The translations under genes were made by a program, and so were the position numbers. A model generated the notes under the pieces. The model saw only the letters and a program-made list of their open reading frames with translations. It had not been told where the DNA came from and ran no database searches. A stretch of 64,000 nt of DNA from Mycobacterium triplex (GTDB lineage Bacteria > Actinomycetota > Actinomycetes > Mycobacteriales > Mycobacteriaceae), in the NCBI RefSeq assembly GCF_000689255.1, contig NZ_HG964446.1, positions 5,259,784 to 5,323,783 on the forward strand, read 5' to 3'. Below are positions 34,850-42,973 of the stretch, one piece after another. Position 1 is the stretch's first letter; each line of letters opens with the position of its first letter.

Positions 34850-35644
34850 ATGCCCGTCGCACGCTCGGCCAAACGCTGGCTCGTGCCGGCGGCCAAGGCC
34901 CTTGCCCCACAACTGTTCTGGCGGCGCAAGTATCGCGCCCTGCAACGTCTGGGCCAATCTCGCCCGGACGTGCAGCTGGCGGCGTCGTTGTGCGATCCCA
35001 ACCGGGTCTCCCTGGATATCGGGGCCGACGTCGGCGAGTTCACGGTCGCGATGTTGGCGACGTCGCGGGCGGTGATCGCATTCGAACCCCGGCCTGCCCA
35101 GGCCCGCGCCCTGGCCTCGATGTTCGACGCGGTCGGCGCCGAGGTCCGGGTGGAAGCGGTGGCGCTATCGGACAAACCCGGCGTGATGACCATGCGGGTG
35201 GTCGAGTCCGAGCCGGGCCGCAGCACGATCGACACCGACAACAGCCTTGGCGACGTGGCCGGCGGCGAAATTCAGAGCATCGACGTGCCGGTCAAACGGC
35301 TCGATGACCTGCACCTCGACGACGTCGGCCTGATCAAGATCGACGTGGAAGGCCACGAACTGGCCGTGCTGCGCGGCGCCGCGGACACCCTCACCCGCAA
35401 CCGGCCGGCGGTGGTGGTGGAAGCCGAGGAACGCCATCACCCCGACGCCGTAGCCGCGATCACCAGGCTGTTGGCTGGGCTCGGCTACGCCGGTTACTTC
35501 GACCTCGACGACGCCCGGCGGCCGATCGCAGAGTTCGACCCGGCACGTCATCAGAATCCGGCAAACGTCGGCAGCCGCGAGAACGGCTGGACGGACCGCG
35601 GCATCTACGTCAACAACTTCACCTTCGTTCCCGAAACCCCGTAA
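34850..35644 (+). CDS. FkbM-family methyltransferase
   Basis: A 264-residue S-adenosylmethionine-dependent methyltransferase. VSLDIGADVGEFTVAML is motif I (SAM binding) and VGLIKIDVEGHELAVLRGA is the diagnostic FkbM signature; VVVEAEERHHPDA follows. FkbM enzymes methylate hydroxyl groups of sugars or polyketides, which fits modification of the polysaccharide made by the neighbouring genes. The first 45 residues are basic and hydrophobic, perhaps a membrane-touching helix. It is divergent from the short lipoprotein across 215 bp. Confidence 0.88.
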   Translation: MPVARSAKRWLVPAAKALAPQLFWRRKYRALQRLGQSRPDVQLAASLCDPNRVSLDIGADVGEFTVAMLATSRAVIAFEPRPAQARALASMFDAVGAEVRVEAVALSDKPGVMTMRVVESEPGRSTIDTDNSLGDVAGGEIQSIDVPVKRLDDLHLDDVGLIKIDVEGHELAVLRGAADTLTRNRPAVVVEAEERHHPDAVAAITRLLAGLGYAGYFDLDDARRPIAEFDPARHQNPANVGSRENGWTDRGIYVNNFTFVPETP

Positions 35645-35760
35645 GGTCCGCCGAGCCGTGAGCGCCGGTGATACAGCTCACAATCCCGACCGAATTGTCA
35701 CGCCTGGCCGCGCTGCGGTGTCTCAAGGGCACACGTCCCGAAGAGAATAAGGAGACAGCA

Positions 35761-36939
35761 ATGAGCAACACTCGTGTGGTCGTCATCGGCGGTGGATACG
35801 CCGGCACTTTGGCGGCCAATCGCCTGCGGCAGCGGCCGGACCTCGAGGTCACCCTGGTGAATCCCCGTCCGGTCTTCGTCGAACGAATTCGCTTGCACCA
35901 GCTGGTCGCCGACACCGGCGCCGCGACCGCCGACTACGGCACGCTGCTCGGTGAGGGCATCCAGCTCGTCGTCGACGCCGTCGAGCGGATCGACACCGCC
36001 GACCGGCGGCTGCTGCTGACCTCCGGCACCGCGCTGGCCTACGACTACCTGATCTACGCGGTCGGCAGCACGGGCGTGGTGCCCGCCCAGGACGCGGTGC
36101 CCGGCGCCGCCGAATTCGCCCACTCGGTCTGCGATCTGGAAAGTGCGCAGCGGCTGCGTTATGCACTCGCCGACCTGCCGCTGAACGCACCAGTCACCGT
36201 GGTCGGTGGCGGGTTGACGGGTATCGAAACGGCGTCCGAGCTGGCCGAGCAGGGTCGTCCGGTGACGCTGGTGTGCGGTGGCACCCTCGGGACGTCGCTG
36301 AGCAAACGGGGCCGCCGTTCGGTGGCCAAGCAACTGCGCCGGCTCGAGGTCACCATCGCCGAAACGGTCGCCGTCAGCGAGGTCCGCTGGGACAGCGTGG
36401 TGCTCAGCGACGGCGCGGTGCTGCCCAGCGCGGCAACCGTGTGGACCGCCGGCTTCACCGTGCCGGACCTGGCCACCCGCAGCGGGCTGCGCACCGACGA
36501 GTTGGGCAGGCTGCTCACCGACGAGACGCTGACCAGCTTCGACGACGATCGCATCGTCGCCGCGGGTGACGCCGCCGCGCCGTCCGGCCAGCCGTTGCGG
36601 ATGAGCTGCCAGGCCGCCGAGCCGCTGGGCGCCCAGGCCGCCGAAACCGTGCTCGCCCGGATCGCCGGGGAGGACCCCGCGGCGGTCAAGCAGGCGTTCG
36701 TCGGGCAGTGCATCAGCATCGGCCGCAGCCGCGGCACGCTGCAGTTCGCCCGCACCGACGACACCCCGGTGAACCTGGCGCTCGGCGGGCGCACCACCGC
36801 CGCGATCAAGGAGAGAATCTGCCGGGGCACGCTGTGGGCGATTCGGCGCGAGGCCGCCAAGCCGGGCTCGTACTTCTGGCTCAAGGGCGGTAACCGGCCC
36901 GCTCAACCGGCCGCCGACGAGCAGGTCGCGATCAAATGA
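35761..36939 (+). CDS. NAD(P)/FAD-dependent oxidoreductase (NDH-2-like)
   Basis: A 392-residue flavoprotein of the pyridine-nucleotide-disulfide/type II NADH dehydrogenase superfamily. VVVIGGGYAGTLAANRL binds FAD, VTVVGGGLTGIETASELAEQG binds NAD(P)H, and DDRIVAAGDAAAP is the second FAD motif. It lacks the C-terminal membrane helix of respiratory NDH-2. AAGGAGACAGCA precedes the ATG. Its stop overlaps the sigma factor start (ATGA). In ECF41 systems the partner encoded next to the sigma factor is often an oxidoreductase, and this is the obvious candidate. Confidence 0.9.
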   Translation: MSNTRVVVIGGGYAGTLAANRLRQRPDLEVTLVNPRPVFVERIRLHQLVADTGAATADYGTLLGEGIQLVVDAVERIDTADRRLLLTSGTALAYDYLIYAVGSTGVVPAQDAVPGAAEFAHSVCDLESAQRLRYALADLPLNAPVTVVGGGLTGIETASELAEQGRPVTLVCGGTLGTSLSKRGRRSVAKQLRRLEVTIAETVAVSEVRWDSVVLSDGAVLPSAATVWTAGFTVPDLATRSGLRTDELGRLLTDETLTSFDDDRIVAAGDAAAPSGQPLRMSCQAAEPLGAQAAETVLARIAGEDPAAVKQAFVGQCISIGRSRGTLQFARTDDTPVNLALGGRTTAAIKERICRGTLWAIRREAAKPGSYFWLKGGNRPAQPAADEQVAIK

Positions 36940-37829
36940 TCGCGACCGGCGAGCACGCGGAACGGTTCACGCTGCTGCGCCCGTTGCTGTTCACCATCGC
37001 CTACGAAATCCTGGGCTCGGCCACCGAGGCCGACGACGTATTGCAGGACAGCTATCTGCGGTGGGCGGACGTCGACCTGTCGGCGGTGCACGACACCAAG
37101 TCGTACCTGGCCCAGCTGGTGACCCGTCAGGCGCTGAACGCGCTGCGGGCCGGCGCCCGGCGCCGCGAGGAGTACGTCGGGCCGTGGCTGCCCGAGCCGC
37201 TGCTGCTCGACGACCAGGACCCGTCGACCGATGTCGTTCTGGCGGAATCGGTTTCGATGGCCATGCTGGTGCTGCTGGAGACGCTGAGTCCCGACGAGCG
37301 GGCGGTGTTCGTGCTGCGCGAGGTGTTCGGTTTCGACTACGGCGAGATCGCCGACGCGGTGGGCAAACCAGCGGCGACGGTCCGCCAGGTCGCCCACCGG
37401 GCCCGCGAACACGTGCGGGCGCGGCGCAAGCGCTTCGACACGGACCCGGCGCGCAACGCCGAGATCACCGCGCAGTTCCTGGCCACCGCGGCCAGCGGCG
37501 ACGTGGACGGGCTGATGGCGATGCTGGCGCCGGACGCCACCTGGATGGCCGACAGCGGCGGCAAGGTGTCCGCGGCCCGGCGGCCGGTGGTCGGCGCCGA
37601 CAAGGTGGCCCGGGCCGTCGCCGGGCTGATGCGCAAGGCCGCGGCGGTGCTGCGGGTGGAGATGGTGACCTGCAACAGCGCCCCGGCGGTGTTGCTCTAC
37701 CTCGGCGATCAGCTCGAGGGAGTGATCACGCTGGAGATCATCGACGACAAGATCACCAACTTCTACGTGATGCGCAACCCGGACAAGCTGACGGCGCTGG
37801 CGAGGACCCGGGACATCAGCCGCGGCTGA
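36936..37829 (+). CDS. ECF41/SigJ-type RNA polymerase sigma factor
   Basis: A 297-residue extracytoplasmic-function sigma factor. Residues 8-75 are region 2 (LLFTIAYEILGSATEADDVLQDSYLRW), WLPEPLL after it is typical of the ECF41 linker, and region 4 is LSPDERAVFVLREVFGFDYGEIADAVGKPAATVRQVAHRARE. The last 110 residues form a SnoaL-like domain, which in ECF41 sigma factors replaces an anti-sigma factor; DSGGK stands where DGGGK is usual. M. tuberculosis SigJ has this architecture. It is translationally coupled to the upstream flavoprotein. Confidence 0.9.
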   Translation: MIATGEHAERFTLLRPLLFTIAYEILGSATEADDVLQDSYLRWADVDLSAVHDTKSYLAQLVTRQALNALRAGARRREEYVGPWLPEPLLLDDQDPSTDVVLAESVSMAMLVLLETLSPDERAVFVLREVFGFDYGEIADAVGKPAATVRQVAHRAREHVRARRKRFDTDPARNAEITAQFLATAASGDVDGLMAMLAPDATWMADSGGKVSAARRPVVGADKVARAVAGLMRKAAAVLRVEMVTCNSAPAVLLYLGDQLEGVITLEIIDDKITNFYVMRNPDKLTALARTRDISRG

Positions 37830-37873
37830 GCGCCGGAGGGCGCGAATGTTCACCCTTCTGTCAAGCTAGGGAA

Positions 37874-39127
37874 GTGCGAATTGACCGGCTCGGCAACCTC
37901 GGCGAGGCACCCGGTGTGCTGCGCGCGATCGGTGATGCCGCTCGCCGGCTCGGGTTGCCGCCGCCCGCGGCGCTGACCGGCGAATGGTTCGGCGCGCTGG
38001 CCGTCATCGCGCCGAGCCTGGCGGTGCGACCGGTCGATCCGGCCGACGCGTTCGCCGTCCGGCTGGGCTCGCAGGCCCATCACTCCCCCGCGGTGGGCGG
38101 GGGCTGGGTCGGCTACCTGTCCTATCCGGACGCCGGCGCCGACGGGGGGGCGCCTCGCATCCCCGAAGCCGCCGGCGGCTGGACGGACTGCGTGCTGCGC
38201 CGCGACCGGGACGGGCAGTGGTGGTACGAGAGCCTGTCCGGGGCGCCGATGCCGCAGTGGCTGACCGCCGCGCTGGCCGCGACCCCGGGCCCGGCGCGCG
38301 AGTGCCGGATCGACTGGGATGCGGCCGACCGGGAGGCACACCGCGGCGCGGTGCTGGCCTGCCTGGAGGCCATCCGCGCCGGCGAGGTCTACCAGGCGTG
38401 CGTGTGCACCCGGTTCACCGGAACGGTCGCCGGGTCCTCGCTGGACTTCTTCGTCGACGGGGTCGCGCGCACGTCGCCGGCCCGCGCGGCCTACGTCGCG
38501 GGCGAATGGGGTGCGGTCGCGTCGCTGTCGCCCGAACTGTTCCTGCGCCGCCACGGCGCGGTCGTGATGTCGAGCCCGATCAAGGGGACGCTGCCGCTGG
38601 ACGCCTGGCCGTCGGCGCTGCGCGCCTCGCCCAAAGAGGTGGCCGAGAACATCATGATCGTGGACCTGGTTCGTAACGACCTGGGCCGGGTGGCGGTCAC
38701 CGGCACGGTCAAGGTGCCCGAACTGCTGGTCGTGCGGCGCGCACCGGGTGTATGGCATTTGGTGTCGACGGTGTCGGCGCAGGTGCCCGTCGAGCTGCCC
38801 ACCTCGGCACTGCTGGACGCCGCCTTCCCGCCCGCCTCGGTCACCGGCACCCCCAAACACCGTGCCCGCCAACTGATTTCACAGTGGGAATCGCATCGTC
38901 GCGGAATATATTGCGGCACAGTCGGTTTGGCATCGCCCGTCGCCGGGTGCGAGCTCAACGTCGCGATCCGCACCGTGGAGTTCGATGCCGCCGGCGCCGC
39001 GGTGCTGGGCGTCGGCGGCGGCATCACCGCCGATTCCAACCCCGACGCCGAATGGGAGGAATGCCTGCACAAGGCCGCGCCCGTCGTCGGTGTGCCGTGC
39101 TCCGCGGCCGCGGCCTCGGTCGGTTAG
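37874..39127 (+). CDS. pabB: Aminodeoxychorismate synthase component I
   Basis: A 417-residue chorismate-utilising enzyme that makes 4-amino-4-deoxychorismate for folate. The chorismate-binding half shows AGEVYQACVCTRF, SPELFLRR, SSPIKGT, ENIMIVDLVRNDLGRV and GTPKHRARQLI, all typical PabB/TrpE motifs, with IRTVEFDAAGAAVLGVGGGIT near the end. The GTG at 37874 is chosen by homology extent. The adjacent backbone genes match M. tuberculosis, except that the membrane protein gene I recall between pabB and rsmI (Rv1004c) is missing. Its TAG overlaps the converging rsmI stop. Confidence 0.92.
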   Translation: MRIDRLGNLGEAPGVLRAIGDAARRLGLPPPAALTGEWFGALAVIAPSLAVRPVDPADAFAVRLGSQAHHSPAVGGGWVGYLSYPDAGADGGAPRIPEAAGGWTDCVLRRDRDGQWWYESLSGAPMPQWLTAALAATPGPARECRIDWDAADREAHRGAVLACLEAIRAGEVYQACVCTRFTGTVAGSSLDFFVDGVARTSPARAAYVAGEWGAVASLSPELFLRRHGAVVMSSPIKGTLPLDAWPSALRASPKEVAENIMIVDLVRNDLGRVAVTGTVKVPELLVVRRAPGVWHLVSTVSAQVPVELPTSALLDAAFPPASVTGTPKHRARQLISQWESHRRGIYCGTVGLASPVAGCELNVAIRTVEFDAAGAAVLGVGGGITADSNPDAEWEECLHKAAPVVGVPCSAAAASVG

Positions 39128-39960
39128 TCACCGCGCGTCTTCAGCACCTCGTCGTAGAGCTGACGCGAGCGCACGCCCGGATGGGCCGCGGCCACCTCGG
39201 TGCAGGCGTCCTTGACCCGGACCCCGTCGGCGACGAGCTGCTGCACCCGGGCCACCAGGGACGGCACGTCGGCGGGCGGGCTCGCGCCGGCCAGCACGAC
39301 GGTGATTTCGCCGAGCACGCCGTCGGCCGCCCAGGCCGCCAACTCCTGCAGCGTTCCGCGCACCACTTCCTCGTGCACCTTGGTCAGCTCCCGGCAGATC
39401 GCCGCTTGGCGGTCGCCACCGAGCTGTTCGACGGCATCGAGCAGACACGCCGCCAGCCGCCGCGGCGACTCGAAGAACACACAGGTGCGCCGCTCGCCGG
39501 CCAGCGAGGCCAGCCAGGTCTTGCGCGCCCCGCTCTTGCGCGGCGCGAAGCCCTCGAAGCAGAACTTCTCCGACGGCAGACCGGACACCGCCAGCGCGGT
39601 CGTCACCGCGGACGGCCCGGGCAGGCACGTCACGTCGACCCCGGCCTCGACACACGCCGCGACCATCCGGTACCCGGGGTCGCTGATCAGCGGCATTCCG
39701 GCATCGCTGACCACCAGCACCGTCGCACCGGCCTTGATCTCGTCGACCAGCGCCGGCACCCGCGCGGCCTCCACCTGGTCGAACATGCTGACCACCCGGC
39801 CGGTGATGCGCACGTCGAGCATTTTGGCCAGCGTCCGCACCCGCCGGGTGTCCTCGGCGGCCACCACATCGGCCTCGCCCAGCGCCTTGATCAGCCGCGG
39901 TGAGGCATCCGACGGCTGGCCCAACGGGGTCGCACCGAGCAACAGTCGACCACGGGACAT
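39124..39960 (-). CDS. rsmI: 16S rRNA 2'-O-ribose methyltransferase RsmI
   Basis: A 278-residue tetrapyrrole-methylase-fold enzyme that 2'-O-methylates C1402 of 16S rRNA. LLLGATPLGQPSDASPRLIKALGEADVVAAEDTRR is the RsmI entry, with LVVSDAGMPLISDPGYRMV and CLPGPSAVTTALAVSGLP as SAM-site motifs and FFESPRRLAACLLD conserved. The ATG at 39960 lies 7 nt from a TAGGCT -10 box, so the mRNA is probably leaderless. It is divergent from pmt across 24 bp and converges with pabB, sharing 4 nt. Confidence 0.94.
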   Translation of the reverse strand: MSRGRLLLGATPLGQPSDASPRLIKALGEADVVAAEDTRRVRTLAKMLDVRITGRVVSMFDQVEAARVPALVDEIKAGATVLVVSDAGMPLISDPGYRMVAACVEAGVDVTCLPGPSAVTTALAVSGLPSEKFCFEGFAPRKSGARKTWLASLAGERRTCVFFESPRRLAACLLDAVEQLGGDRQAAICRELTKVHEEVVRGTLQELAAWAADGVLGEITVVLAGASPPADVPSLVARVQQLVADGVRVKDACTEVAAAHPGVRSRQLYDEVLKTRGD

Positions 39961-39967
39961 GACGGAC

Positions 39968-39977
39968 AGCCTACGAT
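39968..39977. promoter_or_regulatory. Overlapping divergent -10 boxes for rsmI and pmt
   Basis: TAGGCT on the minus strand (39973-39968) and TACGAT on the plus strand (39972-39977) share two base pairs and each ends 7 nt before its start codon. The geometry repeats that of the tatD/metG gap, also 24 bp. Both mRNAs would start at the initiation codon. Prediction from sequence only. Confidence 0.5.
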
Positions 39978-39984
39978 CGACCTG

Positions 39985-41553
39985 ATGACCGCCCCGCCCA
40001 GCGACGCCGCCGTGCAGGTGGAGGACGCCGTCGAGGAGCGCGCCGTGCCCGTCGTCAGCCCGGGGCCGTTGATTCCGGTCGCGGATTTCGGGCCGACCGA
40101 CCACATCCGCGGCTGGGTCGTCACCGGCATCGTCACCCTGCTGGCGGCCATCACCCGGTTCGTCAACCTGGGCTCGCCGACCGACGCCGGCACCCCTATC
40201 TTCGACGAGAAGCATTACGCGCCGCAGGCCTGGCAGGTGCTGCACAACCACGGCGTGGAGGACAACCCCGGGTTCGGCCTGGTGGTCCACCCTCCGGTCG
40301 GCAAGCAGCTGATCGCGATCGGCGAGGCGATCTTCGGCTACAACGGGGTGGGCTGGCGGTTCACCGGCGCGCTGCTCGGTGTCGTGATGGTGCTGCTGGT
40401 GATGCGGATCGCGCGGCGGATCAGCCGCTCGACGCTGGTCGGCGCGATTGCCGGGGTGCTCTGCATCTGCGACGGCGTCAGCTTCGTCGCCTCCCGCACC
40501 GCGCTGCTCGACGGCATACTCGCCTTCTTCGTGGTCGCGGCGTTCGGCGCGCTAATCGTCGACCGCGACGAAGTGCGACGGCGAATGCACGTCGCGCTGG
40601 CCGAAGGCCGCAACGCCGCAACCGAGTGGGGTCCGCGGCTGGGTGTGCGCTGGTGGCGGTTCCTGGCCGGCGTCATGCTCGGGTTGGCTTGCGGGACAAA
40701 GTGGTCCGGCCTCTACTTTGTGGTGTTCTTCGGCGTGATGTCGCTGGCGTTCGACGTGGCCGCCCGGCGGCAGTATCAGGTGAACCGGCCGTGGCTGGGC
40801 ACACTGCGGCGCGACCTCGTCCCGACCGGATACGCGCTGGGTCTGATCCCGATCGCGGTGTACCTGGCCGGCTATGCGCCGTGGTTCGCGTCCGAGACCG
40901 CGATCGATCGGCACGAGGTGGGCCAGACGATCGGCCCGCACAGCAACTTTCCGTTCCCCGACGCGCTGCGTTCGCTGTGGCACTACAGCGCGAAGGCGCT
41001 GGAATTCCATGCGGGGCTGACCAATTCGGCGGGCAACTACCACCCGTGGGAGTCCAAGCCGTGGAGCTGGCCGATGTCGTTGCGGCCGGTGCTGTACGCG
41101 ATCGACCAGCAGAACGTCAGCGGTTGCGGCGCGCAGTCGTGCGTCAAGGCCGAGATGCTGGTCGGCACGCCCGCGATGTGGTGGCTGGCGGTGCCGGTGC
41201 TGGTGTACGCCCTGTGGCGAGCGATCGTCCGGCGCGACTGGCGCTACGCCGTCGTCCTGGTCGGCTACTGCGCCGGGTGGCTGCCGTGGTTCGCCGACAT
41301 CGACCGGCAGATGTACTTCTTCTACGCGGCGACGATGGCGCCGTTCCTGGTGATGGGCATCGCGCTGATCGGCGGCGACATTCTCTATCGCCCGGGCCAA
41401 ACCGCCGAACGCCGCACCCTGGGACTCATCGTCGTGAGTTCGTACGTCGCTTTGGTGGTGACCAACTTCGCCTGGCTGTTCCCGGTGCTCACCGGTATGC
41501 CCATTTCGCAGCAGACCTGGGACATGGAGATCTGGCTGCCCAGTTGGCGCTAG
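39985..41553 (+). CDS. pmt: Protein O-mannosyltransferase
   Basis: A 522-residue polytopic membrane GT39 enzyme (Rv1002c type) that transfers mannose from polyprenyl-phosphomannose to secreted proteins on the Sec route. The first external loop has FDEKHYAPQAW with the catalytic Asp-Glu, followed by HPPVGKQLIAIGEAIFGYNGVGWRF. About 10-11 hydrophobic helices follow, with NYHPWESKPWSWPMSLRP in a late loop. Many lipoproteins, possibly those in this window, are its natural targets. The ATG is 7 nt from a TACGAT -10 box and has no Shine-Dalgarno. Confidence 0.93.
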   Translation: MTAPPSDAAVQVEDAVEERAVPVVSPGPLIPVADFGPTDHIRGWVVTGIVTLLAAITRFVNLGSPTDAGTPIFDEKHYAPQAWQVLHNHGVEDNPGFGLVVHPPVGKQLIAIGEAIFGYNGVGWRFTGALLGVVMVLLVMRIARRISRSTLVGAIAGVLCICDGVSFVASRTALLDGILAFFVVAAFGALIVDRDEVRRRMHVALAEGRNAATEWGPRLGVRWWRFLAGVMLGLACGTKWSGLYFVVFFGVMSLAFDVAARRQYQVNRPWLGTLRRDLVPTGYALGLIPIAVYLAGYAPWFASETAIDRHEVGQTIGPHSNFPFPDALRSLWHYSAKALEFHAGLTNSAGNYHPWESKPWSWPMSLRPVLYAIDQQNVSGCGAQSCVKAEMLVGTPAMWWLAVPVLVYALWRAIVRRDWRYAVVLVGYCAGWLPWFADIDRQMYFFYAATMAPFLVMGIALIGGDILYRPGQTAERRTLGLIVVSSYVALVVTNFAWLFPVLTGMPISQQTWDMEIWLPSWR

Positions 41554-41580
41554 CTTTTCTGGGCTGCTGATCACCAGCTC

Positions 41581-41648
41581 GCCGCGAGACTGTACCTAGC
41601 GACGGCACTACTACTCGTGGAACGCGTTGCCACTTACAGTCTCGCGGC
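41581..41648. terminator. Long perfect inverted repeat between convergent pmt and arcA
   Basis: GCCGCGAGACTGTA (41581-41594) is repeated inverted as TACAGTCTCGCGGC (41635-41648), a perfect 14-bp stem with a 40-nt loop. It fills the 101-bp space between the two converging stops, where a bidirectional terminator is expected. No T-tract follows. A similar CGCGAGACTGTA word occurs between other mycobacterial genes as I recall, so it may be a dispersed repeat. Confidence 0.6.
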
Positions 41649-41654
41649 GGAAAA

Positions 41655-42866
41655 CTAGAGCGGATCGCGGGCGACCGGGCACGACATGCAGCGCGGCCCA
41701 CCGCGGCCGGTGCCCAATTCGGAGCCCGCGATCGTCAACACCTCGATACCGGCGTCCCGCAGGCGCGTGTTGGTTTCCACGTTGCGCTCGTAGGCGACGA
41801 CGACGCCGGGCGCCAGCGCCAGCGTGTTGTTGCCGTCGTCCCACTGTTCGCGTTCCGCGACGACGGGGTCCAGACCGGTGTCGATGACGCGCAGCTTGTC
41901 GATGCCCATCGCGTTGGCCGCCGCCTCTAGAAAGGAAGCCTCATCACTGATGTTCACCCCGTCGGGCGTGGGCCGAAGCGTGAACGCCGACAGGTTGTCG
42001 ACGATGTTGGCGTACATGACCACGGTGTCGGTGTCGACCATCGTGCACACGGTGTCCAGGTGCATCTGGGCACGCCGCTGCTCGATCGGCACGGCCAGCA
42101 CCGTGTGCGCCAGGTCATCGTCAAAGAGGCTGCGCGCCAACGCTTCCGCACCTGCGGGCGTGGTCCGCTCCCCCACCCCGACCGCGATGACGCCGGGTGA
42201 CAGCAACAGCACGTCGCCGCCTTCGACCGGCGCGGACCTCGACTCGTAGGCCTTGCGCACCCCGGTGAACCGCGGGTGATGGGCGTAGATCAGATCGGTC
42301 AGCGACGTCTCCCGGGCCCGCGCGCGCAACGCCAGCGAGGGAATCACCACCCGCTGCTCGATCCAGATCGACGAGTCCCGGGTGAACACCAGGTTCGGCA
42401 GCGGGTCGATCACGAAATCCGCACCGTGGTGCATGCGCAGCACCAGCGACACGTCGGTCCGGGTGTCGGGCGGCAGCTCGTTGAACGTCATGCCGGCCAT
42501 CAGGACGTGCGCCAGCTTGGCCGGGTCCAGGCCGCGCAGGTATGCCGAAAGTTCCTGCGCCAGCGGCGCTCCGAGCCGGCGCGCATCCACCGCGGCGGCC
42601 ACCCCCTGCATCCGGGCGGCCCCGCTGTGGTTGAGTGCCTCGGTCAGCAGGTCGGACAGCAGCAGCACTTCCACCCCGCGGGCGCGCAGCAGCCCGGCGA
42701 ACTCGTCGTGTTCCTCCTGCGCCCGAGCGACCCATGGCAGCCCGTCGAACAGCAGCTGGTCGTTGTTGCCGGGGTTGAGTCGTCGCAGCTCGGCCCCGGG
42801 GCGGTGCAAGATCGCGATCCGCAGCGCGCCGACCTCGGAATTGGTGCTCAGCTCAATAACACCCAC
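41655..42866 (-). CDS. arcA: Arginine deiminase
   Basis: A 403-residue guanidino-modifying enzyme converting arginine to citrulline and ammonia. LAHVLMAGMTFNELP and FTRDSSIWIEQRVVIPSLA are family motifs, ESRSAPVEGGDVLLLSPGVIAVGVGERTT lines the active site, and the catalytic Cys lies in GTGRGGPRCMSCPV near the C terminus. The GTG start at 42866 is preceded at 6 nt by a TACGGT -10 box. No carbamate kinase or ornithine carbamoyltransferase accompanies it, as in M. tuberculosis. Confidence 0.94.
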   Translation of the reverse strand: MGVIELSTNSEVGALRIAILHRPGAELRRLNPGNNDQLLFDGLPWVARAQEEHDEFAGLLRARGVEVLLLSDLLTEALNHSGAARMQGVAAAVDARRLGAPLAQELSAYLRGLDPAKLAHVLMAGMTFNELPPDTRTDVSLVLRMHHGADFVIDPLPNLVFTRDSSIWIEQRVVIPSLALRARARETSLTDLIYAHHPRFTGVRKAYESRSAPVEGGDVLLLSPGVIAVGVGERTTPAGAEALARSLFDDDLAHTVLAVPIEQRRAQMHLDTVCTMVDTDTVVMYANIVDNLSAFTLRPTPDGVNISDEASFLEAAANAMGIDKLRVIDTGLDPVVAEREQWDDGNNTLALAPGVVVAYERNVETNTRLRDAGIEVLTIAGSELGTGRGGPRCMSCPVARDPL

Positions 42867-42872
42867 AGCTAA

Positions 42873-42878
42873 ACCGTA
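42873..42878 (-). promoter_or_regulatory. -10 box for arcA, leaderless geometry
   Basis: On the minus strand TACGGT (TANNNT) ends 6 nt before the arcA GTG, placing the transcript start at the initiation codon. Confidence 0.4.
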
Positions 42879-42960
42879 GCCGCGCGATACCGGACCGTCG
42901 CGTCACACCCGGGGCGCGCTGGTGGCCGGGCGAGTCCGGATCGATCGAACTAATGTGCGA

Positions 42961-42966
42961 TAAACT
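42961..42966 (+). promoter_or_regulatory. -10 box for the AlkB-like gene
   Basis: TAAACT (TANNNT) ends 7 nt before the GTG at 42974. The hexamer lies downstream of an earlier in-frame ATG (42953), so a transcript made from it could only use the GTG. This decides the start in favour of 42974. Confidence 0.45.
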
Positions 42967-42973
42967 GTCCGGC

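Noticed and set aside
37061..37873. pabB with a 270-residue N-terminal extension
   Set aside because: The extension is an alternate frame of the sigma factor gene; PabB similarity begins at about 37874.
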